Source: Isoetes taiwanensis
Lineage: Eukaryota; Streptophyta; Lycopodiopsida; Isoetales; Isoetaceae
Assembly (NCBI GenBank): GCA_021234155.1
Contig: JAJEKV010000020.1
Span: 8,604,563 to 8,668,562, forward strand
Length of the DNA stretch: 64,000 bases
Direction of reading: 5' to 3'
Within the stretch, counting starts at the first letter, position 1. Each line of letters opens with the position of its first letter. The notes under the pieces are model-generated. The model saw only the letters and a list, made by a program, of their open reading frames with translations, did not search any database and had not been told where the DNA came from. Shown here in pieces: positions 13,085 through 23,505 of the stretch. The translations under genes and the position numbers were made by a program.

Positions 13085-13288
13085 TTTTTTGTTTACAAGG
13101 TAGATAGTGGATAACCATACACCACTATCTATGAAATGAACAAACATAATGGAATATACAGTTATATGAAGTTGGGCCCCATAGTATAAGAATAACATAT
13201 AATAGGCCTTTGCCCTTTTGAGTTTTTAGGAAAAAGCCCTAGTAATAAGCCATCATTAAGGGACTTAGACATAGATGTCCTTCAAAAG
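13085..13288. repeat. Dispersed repeat X, copy 2
   Basis: Diverged copy of the repeat at 9602-9910. The L1 element beginning at 13302 is inserted directly at its right edge, so the repeat is older than that insertion. Confidence 0.5.
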
Positions 13289-13301
13289 ACTTCAAAAAAC
13301 T
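13289..13301. repeat. Target-site duplication of L1, left
   Basis: ACTTCAAAAAACT here is repeated exactly at 17633-17645, directly after the poly(A) run ending the L1 element. This is the expected signature of target-primed reverse transcription. Confidence 0.85.
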
Positions 13302-13467
13302 GCCTTATGAATTGGGCAAAGTGCTCAGTTTTGTGGCCATCATCGCAGCCTTCGCCTGTCTTTCTTTCTAATTTTCCTTGACGAATGCAGCCACAAAGTC
13401 AGTGTGCTAAACTTTTGGGAATACGCTTGGTATCGACATCTATGCTAGTAGTATTTGGAAGGATATT

Positions 13468-14457
13468 TTGGTGGCATTGCGACGTCATCTGAATTGGTGG
13501 AAGGGTGGTAAGCTTTCGATGGCCAGCAGAATCACAATGGCGAAGTCCATATTATGCTCCATGCATATTTATATGACCTCGATGATTCTCGCATCAGAGA
13601 GCAAAATACAGGAAATCTCCTTCATGGTGCGCGACTTCATCTGGAAAGGGGGGGAGGGGGTGAAGAAGGCACAATAGTTAAAGTTGCTTGGTGGAAGTGT
13701 GTGCACCCTAAGGCCACATGTAGACTCGAAATCTTAGACCTCTCTCTTCACAGTAAGGTGTCGGTCTCCAAGTTTATCTGGAAAGTTCTTAGGAAGGAGA
13801 TTGACTCTCCAGGGATGTGTCTGCTTTATCAATCTCTGTCTCACTCCATTGTGTTTTATAAGTTCATGAACCGACAATCCATATGTGTCTACCGTGGGCA
13901 TTATTTCTTGAGATCAAACCCTATGTCCATGCCTCTCCTTTCCTTAAAGGCCTTATAAGAGCTTGGAAGCATGTTCCCATTGTTTGAAATTGACGCCTCA
14001 GCATGTATTCAATTGTCTGTGACACCATGGTGGGTCCCGCTTGCCCCAAGTACGATGCCATCCATATTGGCATCAGATATTGATCCACAGATTTAGCGGA
14101 GGTGGTCACATCATGAGGTTCGCTCTTTGGAAGATTGGTACTATGACGATCAACTGGCGTCTTGGCAATTGTTCTGTGACAGATTCCATCTTAAGGAGTC
14201 AAATATAGTGATTTGGGCTTGAGTGGCTAATATTCTTCCACTTCTCCCCCCACAAGACATTGGACCCATATGGCGCTTTAACTCGCATATTGATCCTGCC
14301 AACTTTGTCAAGTCATGGTATCATCTTCTTGCTATTCAGGGATAAACCCCTCCCCCCCACCCCCACAAATGGGCTATACAAGGGAGATGATTGGAGTCAA
14401 ATGTGGAAGTGGGTTTGGAATCCGATTGCACCTCCGAAGACTTGCACCTTGTTATGG
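13468..14457 (+). pseudogene. L1 ORF2 fragment, post-RT region
   Basis: The frame at 13468-13677 encodes LNWWKGGKLSMASRITMAKS and later FMVRDFIWKGG, the conserved segment after the reverse transcriptase in plant L1 ORF2. A shifted frame at about 13674-13958 continues with WWKCVHPKATC and SKFIWKVL. Further broken pieces follow to WNPIAPPKTCTLLWR at about 14457, which in plant LINEs leads straight into the C-terminal zinc region. That region now lies 2.6 kb away, at 17060, because of the nested insertion. Confidence 0.82.
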
Positions 14458-17045
14458 CGGAGGACTTCGCCGAGATGCTCATGGGCGCCCTCCCGGTAAT
14501 CTGGGACCTCCACACTAGAGCGTGACGGACCCGGTGACTTAGCTATTACGGGATGCGGCCGGGCCAGGTGCTTTAGGACCCCCCCCTGTGGTCGGGGGTC
14601 ACATTCCCGCATAACCGATGGTTTGATGCGGAGTGTAAAGAAAGCAAGCGAGCTCCGTCACATTCGGATCCAGTACAGCCAGGCCACCACCACGATCCGC
14701 GCCCATCCCGGAAGGAGACAAAGGCGCGGTACCTTGCCAGGCATCAGGGGGAGATGTTCGGCCTGCTGGACACTCATCCTCGAACCTTTTGGCGCAGAGT
14801 GCTTCGAAGGCCAGCCCGACCCTCGGGGGACATCACACCCGGCGGTGGGAGCAAAGCTTTGCAAAGCCTCTATGACCCACCAGGGACGCGTACGCCCATA
14901 CCCCCACAGGATGGCCCCCATTGGTTCTCGTGGAGGAGGATGTTGAGGAGGGCCCACAACGGTGGCTAATGGGAAGGCAAACCGACCTCGATGGTATCGC
15001 GGCCGAAGTTACTCAAATGGGCGGGGCGTAAGCCAGTGCCGGCCCTCACTACCCCTCGCTCAACAGAGCATTGCAGGAAGGTCTCCCCCGACAATGGACC
15101 ACAAGCAGGGTTGTTCCCATTCACAAGGCGGGCGACCCACACTGTCCGGCCAATTACCGGACGATCATGGTCAGTTCAGTATTTGCCAAAGTGTTGGCTG
15201 GCATTCTCGAAAGCGGCCAGTTGACCCCGGGCGCAGGGCGATGATGTCGCGAGCCCTCACACGCAGGCTTTTTAGACCCCGCCACTCAACGATTGACCAT
15301 ATCTTTACACCGGGGGCCGATTGAAGACGGCCCGAATCATCGGCGGGACTTGTATTGCCGCCGTGGACTTTGCGAAGGCTTTTGATACTGATTCCCGAAA
15401 AAAGTCGTAGGCTAGATCAAGCTGCGTCAACCGGGGCCTCCGCGCTTTGTGCGTAATGCCATATACAAAGTTGTATGAGAGTTGTTTTGGCGGGATGCGT
15501 ACCGGCGGGCGGACATTCACCAGTAGTATCGGGTCCGGCGGGGTTGCCCCCTCTACGCCAACACTTTTGGCCTCTACGTTGATCGATTTAGAGCCCCAGC
15601 TTCTTGAACATGGGGATGGCATACGGCTTTTGCACCAGGTCATCCGCCACTCATCTATCTTGACGATGTTGGCCCCGCCGCCCACACCCCGGCTATGCGA
15701 TCTCACCGGATGCCCTAGACACATTTTGTCGCTACAAACATGCTGCGTGAATCGCCAAGACCGGGTGGTTCTTATATCCTCTTCACGCCACCCCATGCCT
15801 CCTGCACTCACATATCGGGGATGCTGTGGGCGCCACGCCCACCTACAAGTACCTAGGGGTGGAGTTCCCCTCCTCGCTCTGGCGGGAGGCGTCTATCCGC
15901 TATGGGTGACAAAGAGGCCGGAAAGCGCTTTATGCCATGCGTAAACAAACCACCGTGCAGAGCTCTATGATTGGGGCCATCGGGCCACATCTGCTCGCAC
16001 CGGGTCGAAATTGCCCTTCAGACGGGTCGAGGTTTGGGACCCTGCCGCCTCTTTGGCGACACGGAATTACTTGGAGCAGTGTCGTAAGGCATTTTTGGCA
16101 CGGGCGCTTTGGGGTGAAACCTTCAAATCCCATATCGTATTCTCGCCGCAAGAAACCGATTCTTGCCACTTCCGGCAGGCAGCCCTTTTGGTAGACACAT
16201 CGCCTATTTTCGTAAAGTGGTTACTATGGGTGATGCTCGGCTCCCCGCACTTTTTACACCGCGGGCAATGGGTCCGCAGCGCTTAGGGCCTGTTGGAGGG
16301 GTAAGAGATCGCTGGTTTGCCGATGGAATGTGCGGGGAGCACAGATGCGCAAGCAGGGACACAGCCGGCGATCGTGACATCCCCGGGGAGTACCTAGACG
16401 CTTGTTTCCTTGGCAAGCTCACGGGACCCCCGCTCTAGAGCAGGTCAAAACGGCCCATTACAAGAAGCACATCAACCCCAGTGTTAGCCCGGGGCCCACA
16501 AATTCTACTGCGTTCCCTGCCCCCCGCTTGAGACTCATTGCCTCCATTCGCCAAAGTGCCCACCATCTTCGCGATCGAGGCGGGCGGTGGATTGGGAGCC
16601 CCACCGGGGCAGAGCTCTATCGGGTCTTTGTCAAGCGGGTGCCATTGAGGATGAGTCTCACACTTTCCAGAGTTGCCCGGCTTCACTCGGATCCGGGCGG
16701 ATACACTCCCTTAGTAATGGCCGGACTTGCCCTTACATTTGCTTTGATGAACACACCGCCGTCGATGCGTGCCCCGGGGTCGTATATTCGAGGTAATTGG
16801 ACCTGCGAGGTCACCTTTGCCCCCTTGTGCTGCCCGGTGATTAGGCACTACGGGTCGCGGTGCATGGCCAGTATATATTTGGGTGTTTTACGATTTTATA
16901 TGTTACGACGGTTTGTCGGCCAGGCCGCCACGCGGTTTTCCTCGAAAACCCTTCTTCCGGGGGGGGTTTAATCCGGGCGAGAATCCGCTTTGCTGCGTTT
17001 TTGTATTGGGTCCCATAGACCGATTGGTCTCCGTGGATGATAAAA
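14458..17045 (+). mobile_element. GC-rich LINE-B element nested in L1
   Basis: A second non-LTR family, clearly more GC-rich than the flanks. Broken frames encode, in order: a WFDAECKESKRALR linker; RT blocks QWTTSR, KAGDPHCPANYRTI, a DFAKAFDT-like block at about 15370 and CRVRTGGRTFTSS-like sequence; SSRHPMPPALTYRG; a post-RT FLARALWGE / GIxFLPLQ-like segment at about 16090-16190; and a C-terminal SGLCQAGAIEDESHTFQSCP zinc-like motif. The 3' end ('tgggtcccatagaccgattg' then 'gtctccgtggat') is shared with the minus-strand copy ending at 26843. Frames change every few hundred bases, so it is non-functional. Clade not resolved, but not the same as the surrounding L1. Confidence 0.85.
16920..16975 (+). 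repeat. LINE-B 3' hairpin-like motif
   Basis: The 3' untranslated part has 'ttttcctcgaaaacccttc' followed by 'ccggggggggtttaat'. The same architecture (ctcgaaaaccc, GC loop, ggggtttttaatc) appears in LINE-B copy 2 at 26915-26945 on the opposite strand, and in repeat X near 9820-9860. It may be the 3' structure recognised by the element's reverse transcriptase, by analogy with other LINEs (inference). Confidence 0.5.
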
Positions 17046-17617
17046 GTACCTTCCTTCCTTCCTTAAGGGTGAACACCTGGGTTCATAAGATAAAGCCTTC
17101 AGTCAGAGACTTGTGTCCGATGTGTGGCCTCCTCCTGGACACTGTGGAGCACTGTATGTTTCTTTTCCCGGAGATTCAGCCTATCTAGCTTTGGGTACAA
17201 GGATTATTCCACTCTACTCTGCACAGTCAAGAGGTCCTTCTGGGCATATATCCAATTAGATGGCCACGGGTAAACAAGTTAGCTTTTCACTTGTGTAAGG
17301 CATAGTTGCTTTGGGTCATTTGGAAGAGACGATGTTTGGAGGTCTTTAGGAACGCAGAGATGTAATCGGATGCGCTATCCCATAAATTATACATGTCATA
17401 TCAGGCATCCAAGCGGAAAGAACAATTCAAAGTAGCTATTTGGGAAAGAACGCTTTACATTGTGGATAGTCAGGGTGCATTCCTTCCATGAGGAATGATA
17501 TAAAGTGTGGTGATGCAATATATGGGCCCCGTCCGAGTTTGTCTACTTGGACGAATGTTCCCCTTCATCGCATCTTTTGTACTTTGAGTTCAGTTAATTA
17601 AATAATTTTTATCCTTC
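17046..17617 (+). pseudogene. L1 ORF2 C-terminal zinc region and 3' UTR
   Basis: After the nested element the L1 resumes with LRVNTWVHKIKPSVRDLCPM and C-x2-C...H-C spacing (CPMCGLLLDTVEHCMF), the zf-RVT-like region that ends plant L1 ORF2. Homologous sequence (MRVNTVVHRFRPEVSVICPL, then CMQRDETIEHCFF) sits in the other L1 at 39555-39785. A stop at 17187 and later ones break the frame. The rest is 3' UTR leading to the poly(A) run. Confidence 0.82.
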
Positions 17618-17632
17618 AAAAAAAAAAAAAAA

Positions 17633-17645
17633 ACTTCAAAAAACT
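17633..17645. repeat. Target-site duplication of L1, right
   Basis: Exact copy of 13289-13301 (ACTTCAAAAAACT), immediately following the A-run. Confidence 0.85.
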
Positions 17646-17832
17646 ATCTAGCACATCGAGGAGGAGGAGGAGGAGGAGAAGGATACATAATAATTAAGGG
17701 AGGAATAATGGGATCAAGGAAACAAGAGTAAATAAACTGGTGGGAGCAATAATAATTAATCAAAGAAACAAGAGTAAATATACTGGTGGGAGGAAAATCT
17801 ATCGATAAGAACATGATACAGAATGCATGAAT
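17646..17832. repeat. (GAG)n tract and 46-bp tandem duplication
   Basis: A short gag-gag microsatellite at about 17660-17680 is followed by two copies of a 34-bp block ('aaacaagagtaaataaactg' and 'aaacaagagtaaatatactg') starting at 17713 and 17759. Copia sequence starts just after, so this is either old flank or filler at the rearrangement junction. Confidence 0.6.
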
Positions 17833-17833
17833 A

Positions 17834-17860
17834 ATCTTTTAGATCAATCTAAAAGATTCT
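17834..17860. repeat. 27-bp inversion-junction repeat, left
   Basis: This near-palindrome (core CTTTTAGATCAATCTAAAAG) is the exact reverse complement of 23506-23532. Each copy sits at the broken edge of one half of the same Copia integrase gene, so they mark the two ends of an inverted segment. Confidence 0.85.
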
Positions 17861-19112
17861 AATTGCCTTACAATCTGTGACTCCGTATGAAGCTTTTTAT
17901 GCCAAGAAACCGAATGTGGATAATCTTAAAGTCTTTGGATGTCTTGCATACACTGCTATCCCTATGGAAAAGCTAAAACAGCAAGGGAAGCTCGCTGACA
18001 GGGCACTTAAATGTATTTTCATTGGTTATCCATTGAACAATAAAGGCTGGAGGCTTTATGACCCCAAGACAAAGAAAGTTTTTCTTTCCAGAAGTGTTCA
18101 GTTTATAGAGGACGCAGAATATCCACATAAGTATTCTTTTCACAAAGATTTACTTCAAGACTTATTTGAACATGTTAATTCTTGGATCTCCACCACTGCT
18201 GCTACCTTACCTTCTGAACACGAAGCATCTAGCTCTGACACCTCACATCACTCTCAGGCAGATGATGAATTTGAATTCCCTGATGATCAATTTGCTGGAA
18301 TTCCTTTGGTAGGTCAGGGGGATGGGGATGATTCTCCCCTTGCTATCTCTGCCACGGATGGCCGTGAGCTTGATAATGCATATGCTCTCCCTTTCCGTGA
18401 CAGCTCGGTTGCTGCTCCACCTCCACGGAGGTCACTTCGCCTTGCTGGTTTGCCTCCTACTCAAACTCTTAACTATGTTAGAACAGCGGAATCACAATTC
18501 GCGCGCGGGGGTATGCTCTCATGGCCAAATATGCTGAACATCAAGATCCTCAACATTTCAGCCAAGCAGTCAAGCACAAACAGTGTGTGGATGCCATGAC
18601 TCATGAATATTCTATGTTAGAAAAGCAAGACACTTGGACACTTGTTCCTAGACCAGCCAAGCACAATGTTATTGGTAATAAATGGGTCTATCGAACCAAG
18701 TTTCATGCAGACAGATCCTTGGCCAAACACAAAGCACGATTAGTAGCCAAGGGCTATAATCAGAAATATGGCCCTGACTATACTGAAGTATTTGCCCCTG
18801 TTGCTCGTATGGACACTGTTAGAGCAGTCATTGCCTTAGCAGCAAGCAAAGGCTGGCCCCTTTGGCAAATGGACTTCAAAAGTGCCTTTCTATACAGATG
18901 CAGATCATGCTGGCACAGACTATGACTATAGGAGATCCACAACTGGTTTTGTTTCAATGCTAGGAAACAGTGCTATCACATGGTCATCCAAAAAGCAATC
19001 TGCTGTTAGTCTGCATACAACAGAGGCAGAATTTAAAACATTGACCACAGCCACTCAAGAAATGATGTGGCTTCTCCATTTATTCCAGGATCTTCAAGTT
19101 TCAATCAAGTAA
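17856..19112 (+). pseudogene. Copia-1, 3' half: integrase end, RT, RNase H
   Basis: Codes for the distal half of a Copia polyprotein. It starts inside integrase (IALQSVTPYEAFYAKKPNV, then VFGCLAYTAIP and CIFIGYPLNNKGWRLYDP). A linker rich in Ser/Asp and ending SLRLAGLPPTQ follows, then the RT start (WTLVPRP, GNKWVYRTKF, KARLVAKGYNQ, VARMDTVRAVI, QMDFKSAFL). At about 18890 the sequence jumps from RT block SAFL straight into RNase H (YTDADHAG), so the RT core including the catalytic YxDD is deleted. RNase H continues to about 19112 (WSSKKQSAVSLHTTEAEF), then further to 19290 in broken frames. The first half of this gene is on the opposite strand at 23504-24700. Confidence 0.92.
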
Positions 19113-19418
19113 GCCAAACTGTGTGTGGACAATTCTGGAGCCATTGATCTCATAAAGAACTTACAATATCATCCACCAACTAAGCATTTGGATGTTCAAG
19201 TATTCTTTCTAAGGGAACAGCTTCAAGATTTCAATTTGCAACTTGAATATTGCGCGACTGCTCATCAATTGGCTGATGGGATGCAAAACCTCTAGCAGGC
19301 TGCAAATTTTAGCAGATGAAACTGCGCTTGGGCATTCAACCGTTACAGTCTACTGCATGATCATTCCCTTTTTCTTCTGTTAATAATGCTTTCACAGATA
19401 GAGTAAAGTCTTAGAAGG

Positions 19419-19615
19419 GGTATTAGAGACATGACACTTTACTCTAATATGACGTGTCATATATGATCTAATGTGACTGACCTAATGTGACGTGTCATAT
19501 GTGACCTAATGTGACTATATAGGTCACACTTTCTCCTTTTCGCTTTTATCACATTTACCCTCAATAATGTGTCGTTTACGTGCGTCTCTCATGTTCCTTT
19601 TAGGGTTTACATTCA
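19419..19615 (+). repeat. Copia-1 3' LTR
   Basis: About 197 bp, beginning (T/G)GTATTAGAGACATGACAC and ending TTTACATTCA. It is an inverted near-copy of 25656-25853. Directly upstream is a purine run ending 'agaagggg', suitable as the polypurine tract. It contains repeated 'tgacgtgtcatat' and 'gacctaatgtgac' blocks, probably the promoter/enhancer part of the LTR. Confidence 0.92.
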
Positions 19616-19639
19616 AATAATGTGTATTTCTCCTATGCC

Positions 19640-20860
19640 CTCAGAGCAGATAGGTTCTCTTAGTATCAAAGATTTTATCTGGCGAGGAACTCATCTGGTG
19701 GCTTGGGACGAGATCTGGCACAGTAAAAAGAATGGAGGCTTGGGATGTAAATCTCTTCTTCTCTAAGCTCAGGTTCGTGGATCTAAGAATGTTTGGAAAG
19801 CCATCTCTGGTGATGAATCCCCTGCCATGGATCTTATTCGATGCTGGTTGAATAAAAGTAAACCTTTGGGAGCTCTACCATGCACCAACTCCCTGATGCA
19901 ACCTTTTACGATTTTGATTGCGATCCCAACACTTCCTCTTTTGTGAGGAATCTTTTTAAGGCCTGGAAATTGATGGCGCCAGTTTTGAGCATGAGGAAAT
20001 CACCAATTCTGCTAGAGATACCTCTATATTTTGATCCTTGTATTTGCTTCTGATGCTGAAGTTTATTTAGCTGCCAAGCACCCTATCTATTATAAGCAGT
20101 GGCATGCTGCTAGAATCCTTAAAGTTTGTTATTCATTGATGAAGATGGTTGCTACATAGCCTAGAACCATTTGCAAGAGCTTCTTGATAAAAGTCAAACC
20201 AATAAATCCATATATAGGCAAGTAGTTGACATCTACTCTCCCTATCTTGGGCAGGATGGGTCTGGCAGCAATGTTTCCTCTATCAATTGGCTATATAAGA
20301 CTAGTGGCATCTACAAAGTCTCTAAGATCTATCAGGCCCTTCTTCCTAACAAGGAAGATAAGCACCATAACAAACTTGGGATCCCTGGCCCTTTGTTGTT
20401 CAAACTAACTGGAAATCATATTCTTCCCCAAAGGTTAAAGTCTTTTTTTGGCTTGTTTTGCACAATACCCTGCTCTGTAAAGTCGAAATGATTAAAAGAA
20501 ACTTCCAAGGTATAGACTCTCCTACGTGCTCTTTGTGATGCAACTATGATAAGTCTGTCTTCCATATCTTTACCTGTCCTACTGTTCAATAATTTTGGAC
20601 TTGGCTTTCTAATATTGATAAAAAAGGGACTATCCCTGATACTCAGTCCCTCTCCTCTTTAGACCAGTTTCTTGGTGATCCCTGTTCTGCAGTTTCCACT
20701 GCTATTATTCAAATTGCCCTTTGGATAATCTGGAAGCACAGGAACAATGTGGATCTAGCTGACAAAAAGTGTGATATTACCTGGATGAAACTCAATTTCC
20801 AACTTATTAGATGTGCTCTTGCTCACCGTCTCCATAACAAAAGAGAAATTTGATAGAGAA
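19640..20860 (+). pseudogene. L1-type LINE relic
   Basis: Broken ORF2 distal pieces: SIKDFIWRGTHLVAWDEIWH and KKNGGLGCKSLLL at 19660-19766, NKSIYRQVVDIY...SSINWLYKTSGIYKVSKIYQ at 20171-20370, and a zinc-like CSLCDATM near 20530 followed by an IIWKHRNN-like end near 20730. The order (FIWxG, KxxGGLGxxxL, SGxYxVxxxY, zinc region) is that of plant L1 ORF2 after the reverse transcriptase. No tail or target duplication found. It lies inside the inverted segment. Confidence 0.8.
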
Positions 20861-20883
20861 TGGCTTGAATTACACATTTACTC

Positions 20884-21579
20884 ATGTGCTGTTACATGCA
20901 CACAAGAAGGTGTTGTTATTGCAAATGTCAATACATGATGTCCTCCATATGGTTGTGTGCTTTTAGTAGCACAGAGTTTGTACAAGAAAATGAGCAACAT
21001 GAAGTAAACTTTGAAGAAGTATCTACGTATGTGACAGCAACAAAAAGGGAAGAACAACCCAAGGGTAAAACAATCAAGTTATAGCTTTGTTATTTTGCTT
21101 ACATACTAGCTTGATGATTGTTGAATGTTTCAGTTGACTCTGAAACAACAGAAGCAGATGTGAAGGAGAAGACAACAACTTATGACCATCTATATGAAGG
21201 TGATACTATTTTGACCCATGATTAATGTTGTCTGGCAATGATATCTAAATTATATATATGTTTCATACAGCTGTATAAGTAAAATGCTGCAATTAGAAAG
21301 AGAATAATCAACCAGATCATGACTCCTTAGTGACGGGTGAGAATATTAGCTTATAAATCTTGTCGTCACTTTTTCTGAGCAATTAATATTGGGTGCTTTC
21401 TAGTAAATGAAATTACAGCCAAGTGTAACAAAGTGGTTGCAAAATCTGAAGATCATACAATGAGTGAAAAGGTGAGAGAAGATAGGAAGGAAAAGAACAA
21501 GCTGATGAATTCAGCCAGCAGAAAGCATCAAATTAGTGTTTATGATAGTCAATTAAAGTTTTTAACTGTTATATTTATG
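20884..21579 (+). pseudogene. Possible N-terminal exons of the FCP1-like gene
   Basis: Charged, Glu/Lys-rich open stretches (20990-21083, 21134-21200, 21410-21520) are separated by AT-rich stretches with intron-like borders (tttcag before 21134, gaag|gtgata after about 21199, atgcag before 21582). They precede the FCP1-like domain on the same strand, so they may be its low-complexity N-terminus. No domain is recognisable in them. Confidence 0.3.
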
Positions 21580-21581
21580 CA

Positions 21582-22281
21582 GGGAAGTCGTTCTCTATAA
21601 CCACTCCTTCGGCAAAAGTGCAAGCTGTTGAAGCAGTGTCATCAAGCCCCATGCCTCCACCTCTCATTAGGAGTACAAAGTCAACAGAATCTCTCATTAT
21701 TTTTTACTTCAACAACGTTGTTGGTAAGTTGTATGATAAGAATGAGCATGCCATCAACCAAGGAACCTGATGTCGTCTTGCGTTGGCTGAACAAGCAAAA
21801 GACTATCATTTTAAGGCCGAGCTTTAGAGAGTTCATGTCTTTGTGCCTCGATAAGTTCAAGGTTGCAATATAGCCTAGCATGTCAGCACAAAACATGCAC
21901 CTAGTCAGCAACAATGGCATATAAAAAACTGCTTCAAAGTTCCTATTTGTATGGAACCAAGATGAATGCATTGATACAGGGTTGTCGATCAAGAATAAGC
22001 CAATTTTCTTGAAGGAATTGAGGAAGGTTTACCATGAATTCCTAAGGTTTGAATTTGAAAGCACCCTGCTCATTGACGATAGCATGTAAAAGTCGTACTA
22101 TAATGAAAAAAATACAATCATTTGTCCAGACACCTTCGATCCAAGTATAACTAATGGCCAATTCAATACTACATTAAAGGATTAGCTGACCGGGCTACTT
22201 AGAGTGGATAGTATTCCCAGCTATGTTGAAAGTAACCCGATGTTTAATGCGTACGGCATAGAAATGTCTCAAAATGCTTAA
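21582..22281 (+). pseudogene. FCP1/NLI-interacting-factor-like phosphatase pseudogene
   Basis: Three frames together give the order of a plant FCP1-homology (HAD-superfamily) domain: LIIFYFNNVVGKLYDKNEHA, then PSFREFMSLCLDKFKVAIWS, LFVWNQDECIDTGLSIKNKP, FESTLLIDDSM and NTIICPDTFDPS, ending SIPSYVESNPMF. In active family members the first block carries the nucleophilic Asp (plant form LDLNG). Here Asp is replaced by Tyr (FYFNN). Frameshifts after about 21768 and near 21875, plus stops at about 22087 and 22182, confirm a pseudogene. The parent would be a CTD-phosphatase/TIM50-like protein of the nucleus or mitochondrion, not decidable here. Confidence 0.82.
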
Positions 22282-23505
22282 AGCTGTTAGATAGATACAG
22301 GAAAATAAAATGATCAAAACATGATTATGTGATATTGATTGCAATAAATAAAAGTTTATTGTTAAGTTTTGAATTTTTTATATTGTTATCTTCAAGTTCT
22401 TGTTAATGCAACATGGATGCCATACATGCTGCTTGTAAATACATATTTGCTTTTGGCCTACAGATCCAAGAAGATGGCACCGTGCGGGTTGTCATCACTG
22501 GTGAAGCTTCCTTTGGATGTATTTGATAGTAGCAGTAAACCTATTACCATTGAAACATCAGAAATAAGCACTCTAGATAAAGCTGGTTCTTGGTACAACG
22601 AGTAGCTACTCAAACTTTCCATAGGGTAGGTCTTCAAGTGCTAATTGCTCTTCTTTTGAGTCCATTATCTTACATATAATTGCAGGCATATGAATCAATT
22701 TATGGAGGCACACGGGGTGTCTATTTTCGGTTACTTCTTTGATCCACTCTTCTACTCAACATTGATCAGAAGAAGTAGCAAAATTTGGGGATTTTTCTCG
22801 GATATAAATTTTGAAAGTCTGTGACTACCTGTTTATTCTTGCATATAATGGTCACCACTGGACTAATTGTTGGTGTTGGGGCAAGATCTGAAATATGTGA
22901 GCTAGGCATATACTATTTTGATAGCATGAGCCTCTTTGCAGGGATAGACCCAATGCAAAGGTTTGTAGTTATGTCATAATATTTGCCAAAACAGATTGCG
23001 GGCCAGTTGTACGTTGCTCTATAGGCGAGTTTTTGGAGGCCTACACAATGGAGTAGACATTATGGCAGAACAAGTAAGTTATATCAGTACTATTGCCGTC
23101 AAGCTTTAAAAAGCCATGCTGATACTTCCATTTGTGATGCAGGCAATTGATATTTTCTATTCTGAGCTATCAAATTGATCCAGACAACGGAATCACATGG
23201 GGCACGGTGAATATGCATTGCATGCCTTTTTTGTCATTATTTTAGAAAACACGATTTGTTCGTGGTTTGATGTTAGATTCTTATCGATGGTTTTTCTCTC
23301 TCATGGACGTTAAAGTACCGTCTGTCGGTCCGTCCGTCCATTTGTTTAAGTCACTCTTGGCATTTCTTCTCCCTTTTTTCTGGCATATCTTGTCTGGGAA
23401 TTTTTGTGGCTTGAATTAAGTATTTCTTCGGGCTTATCATCTTTGTAATCAAGCTTGGAATTCTCTTCTACCAGAAATTTTTCTCATTTTTCTGCAAGAT
23501 TTTTT
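22282..23505. other. Unassigned, possibly decayed exons
   Basis: A plus-strand ORF at 22369-22605 and short open stretches near 22686-22740 and 22847-22980 look partly coding (for example IQEDGTVRVVITGEASFGC and AYESIYGGTRGVYF), but I recognise no family. This lies between the phosphatase pseudogene and the inversion junction. Confidence 0.3.

Larger units (their letters stand above)
13302..17632 (+). mobile_element. L1-type LINE, 5'-truncated, with nested LINE-B
   Basis: A non-LTR retrotransposon bounded by a 13-bp target duplication and ending in a poly(A) run at about 17618-17632. Only the distal part of ORF2 remains: the post-RT segment at 13468-14457 and the C-terminal zinc region at 17060-17340. 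Between them sits a GC-rich LINE of a different family (about 14458-17045), whose removal restores the usual L1 order of connection domain then zinc region. The amino-acid pattern (LxWWxxxKLSMAxRI, FIWxG) matches the minus-strand L1 at 39201-43374, so both belong to one family. Many stops and frame changes show it is dead. Confidence 0.88.

Noticed and set aside
14623-16971. Many long ORFs on both strands between 14.6 and 17.0 kb as possible GC-rich host genes
   Set aside because: Their readable parts join into a LINE-B reverse transcriptase; the remainder are antisense or shifted shadows.
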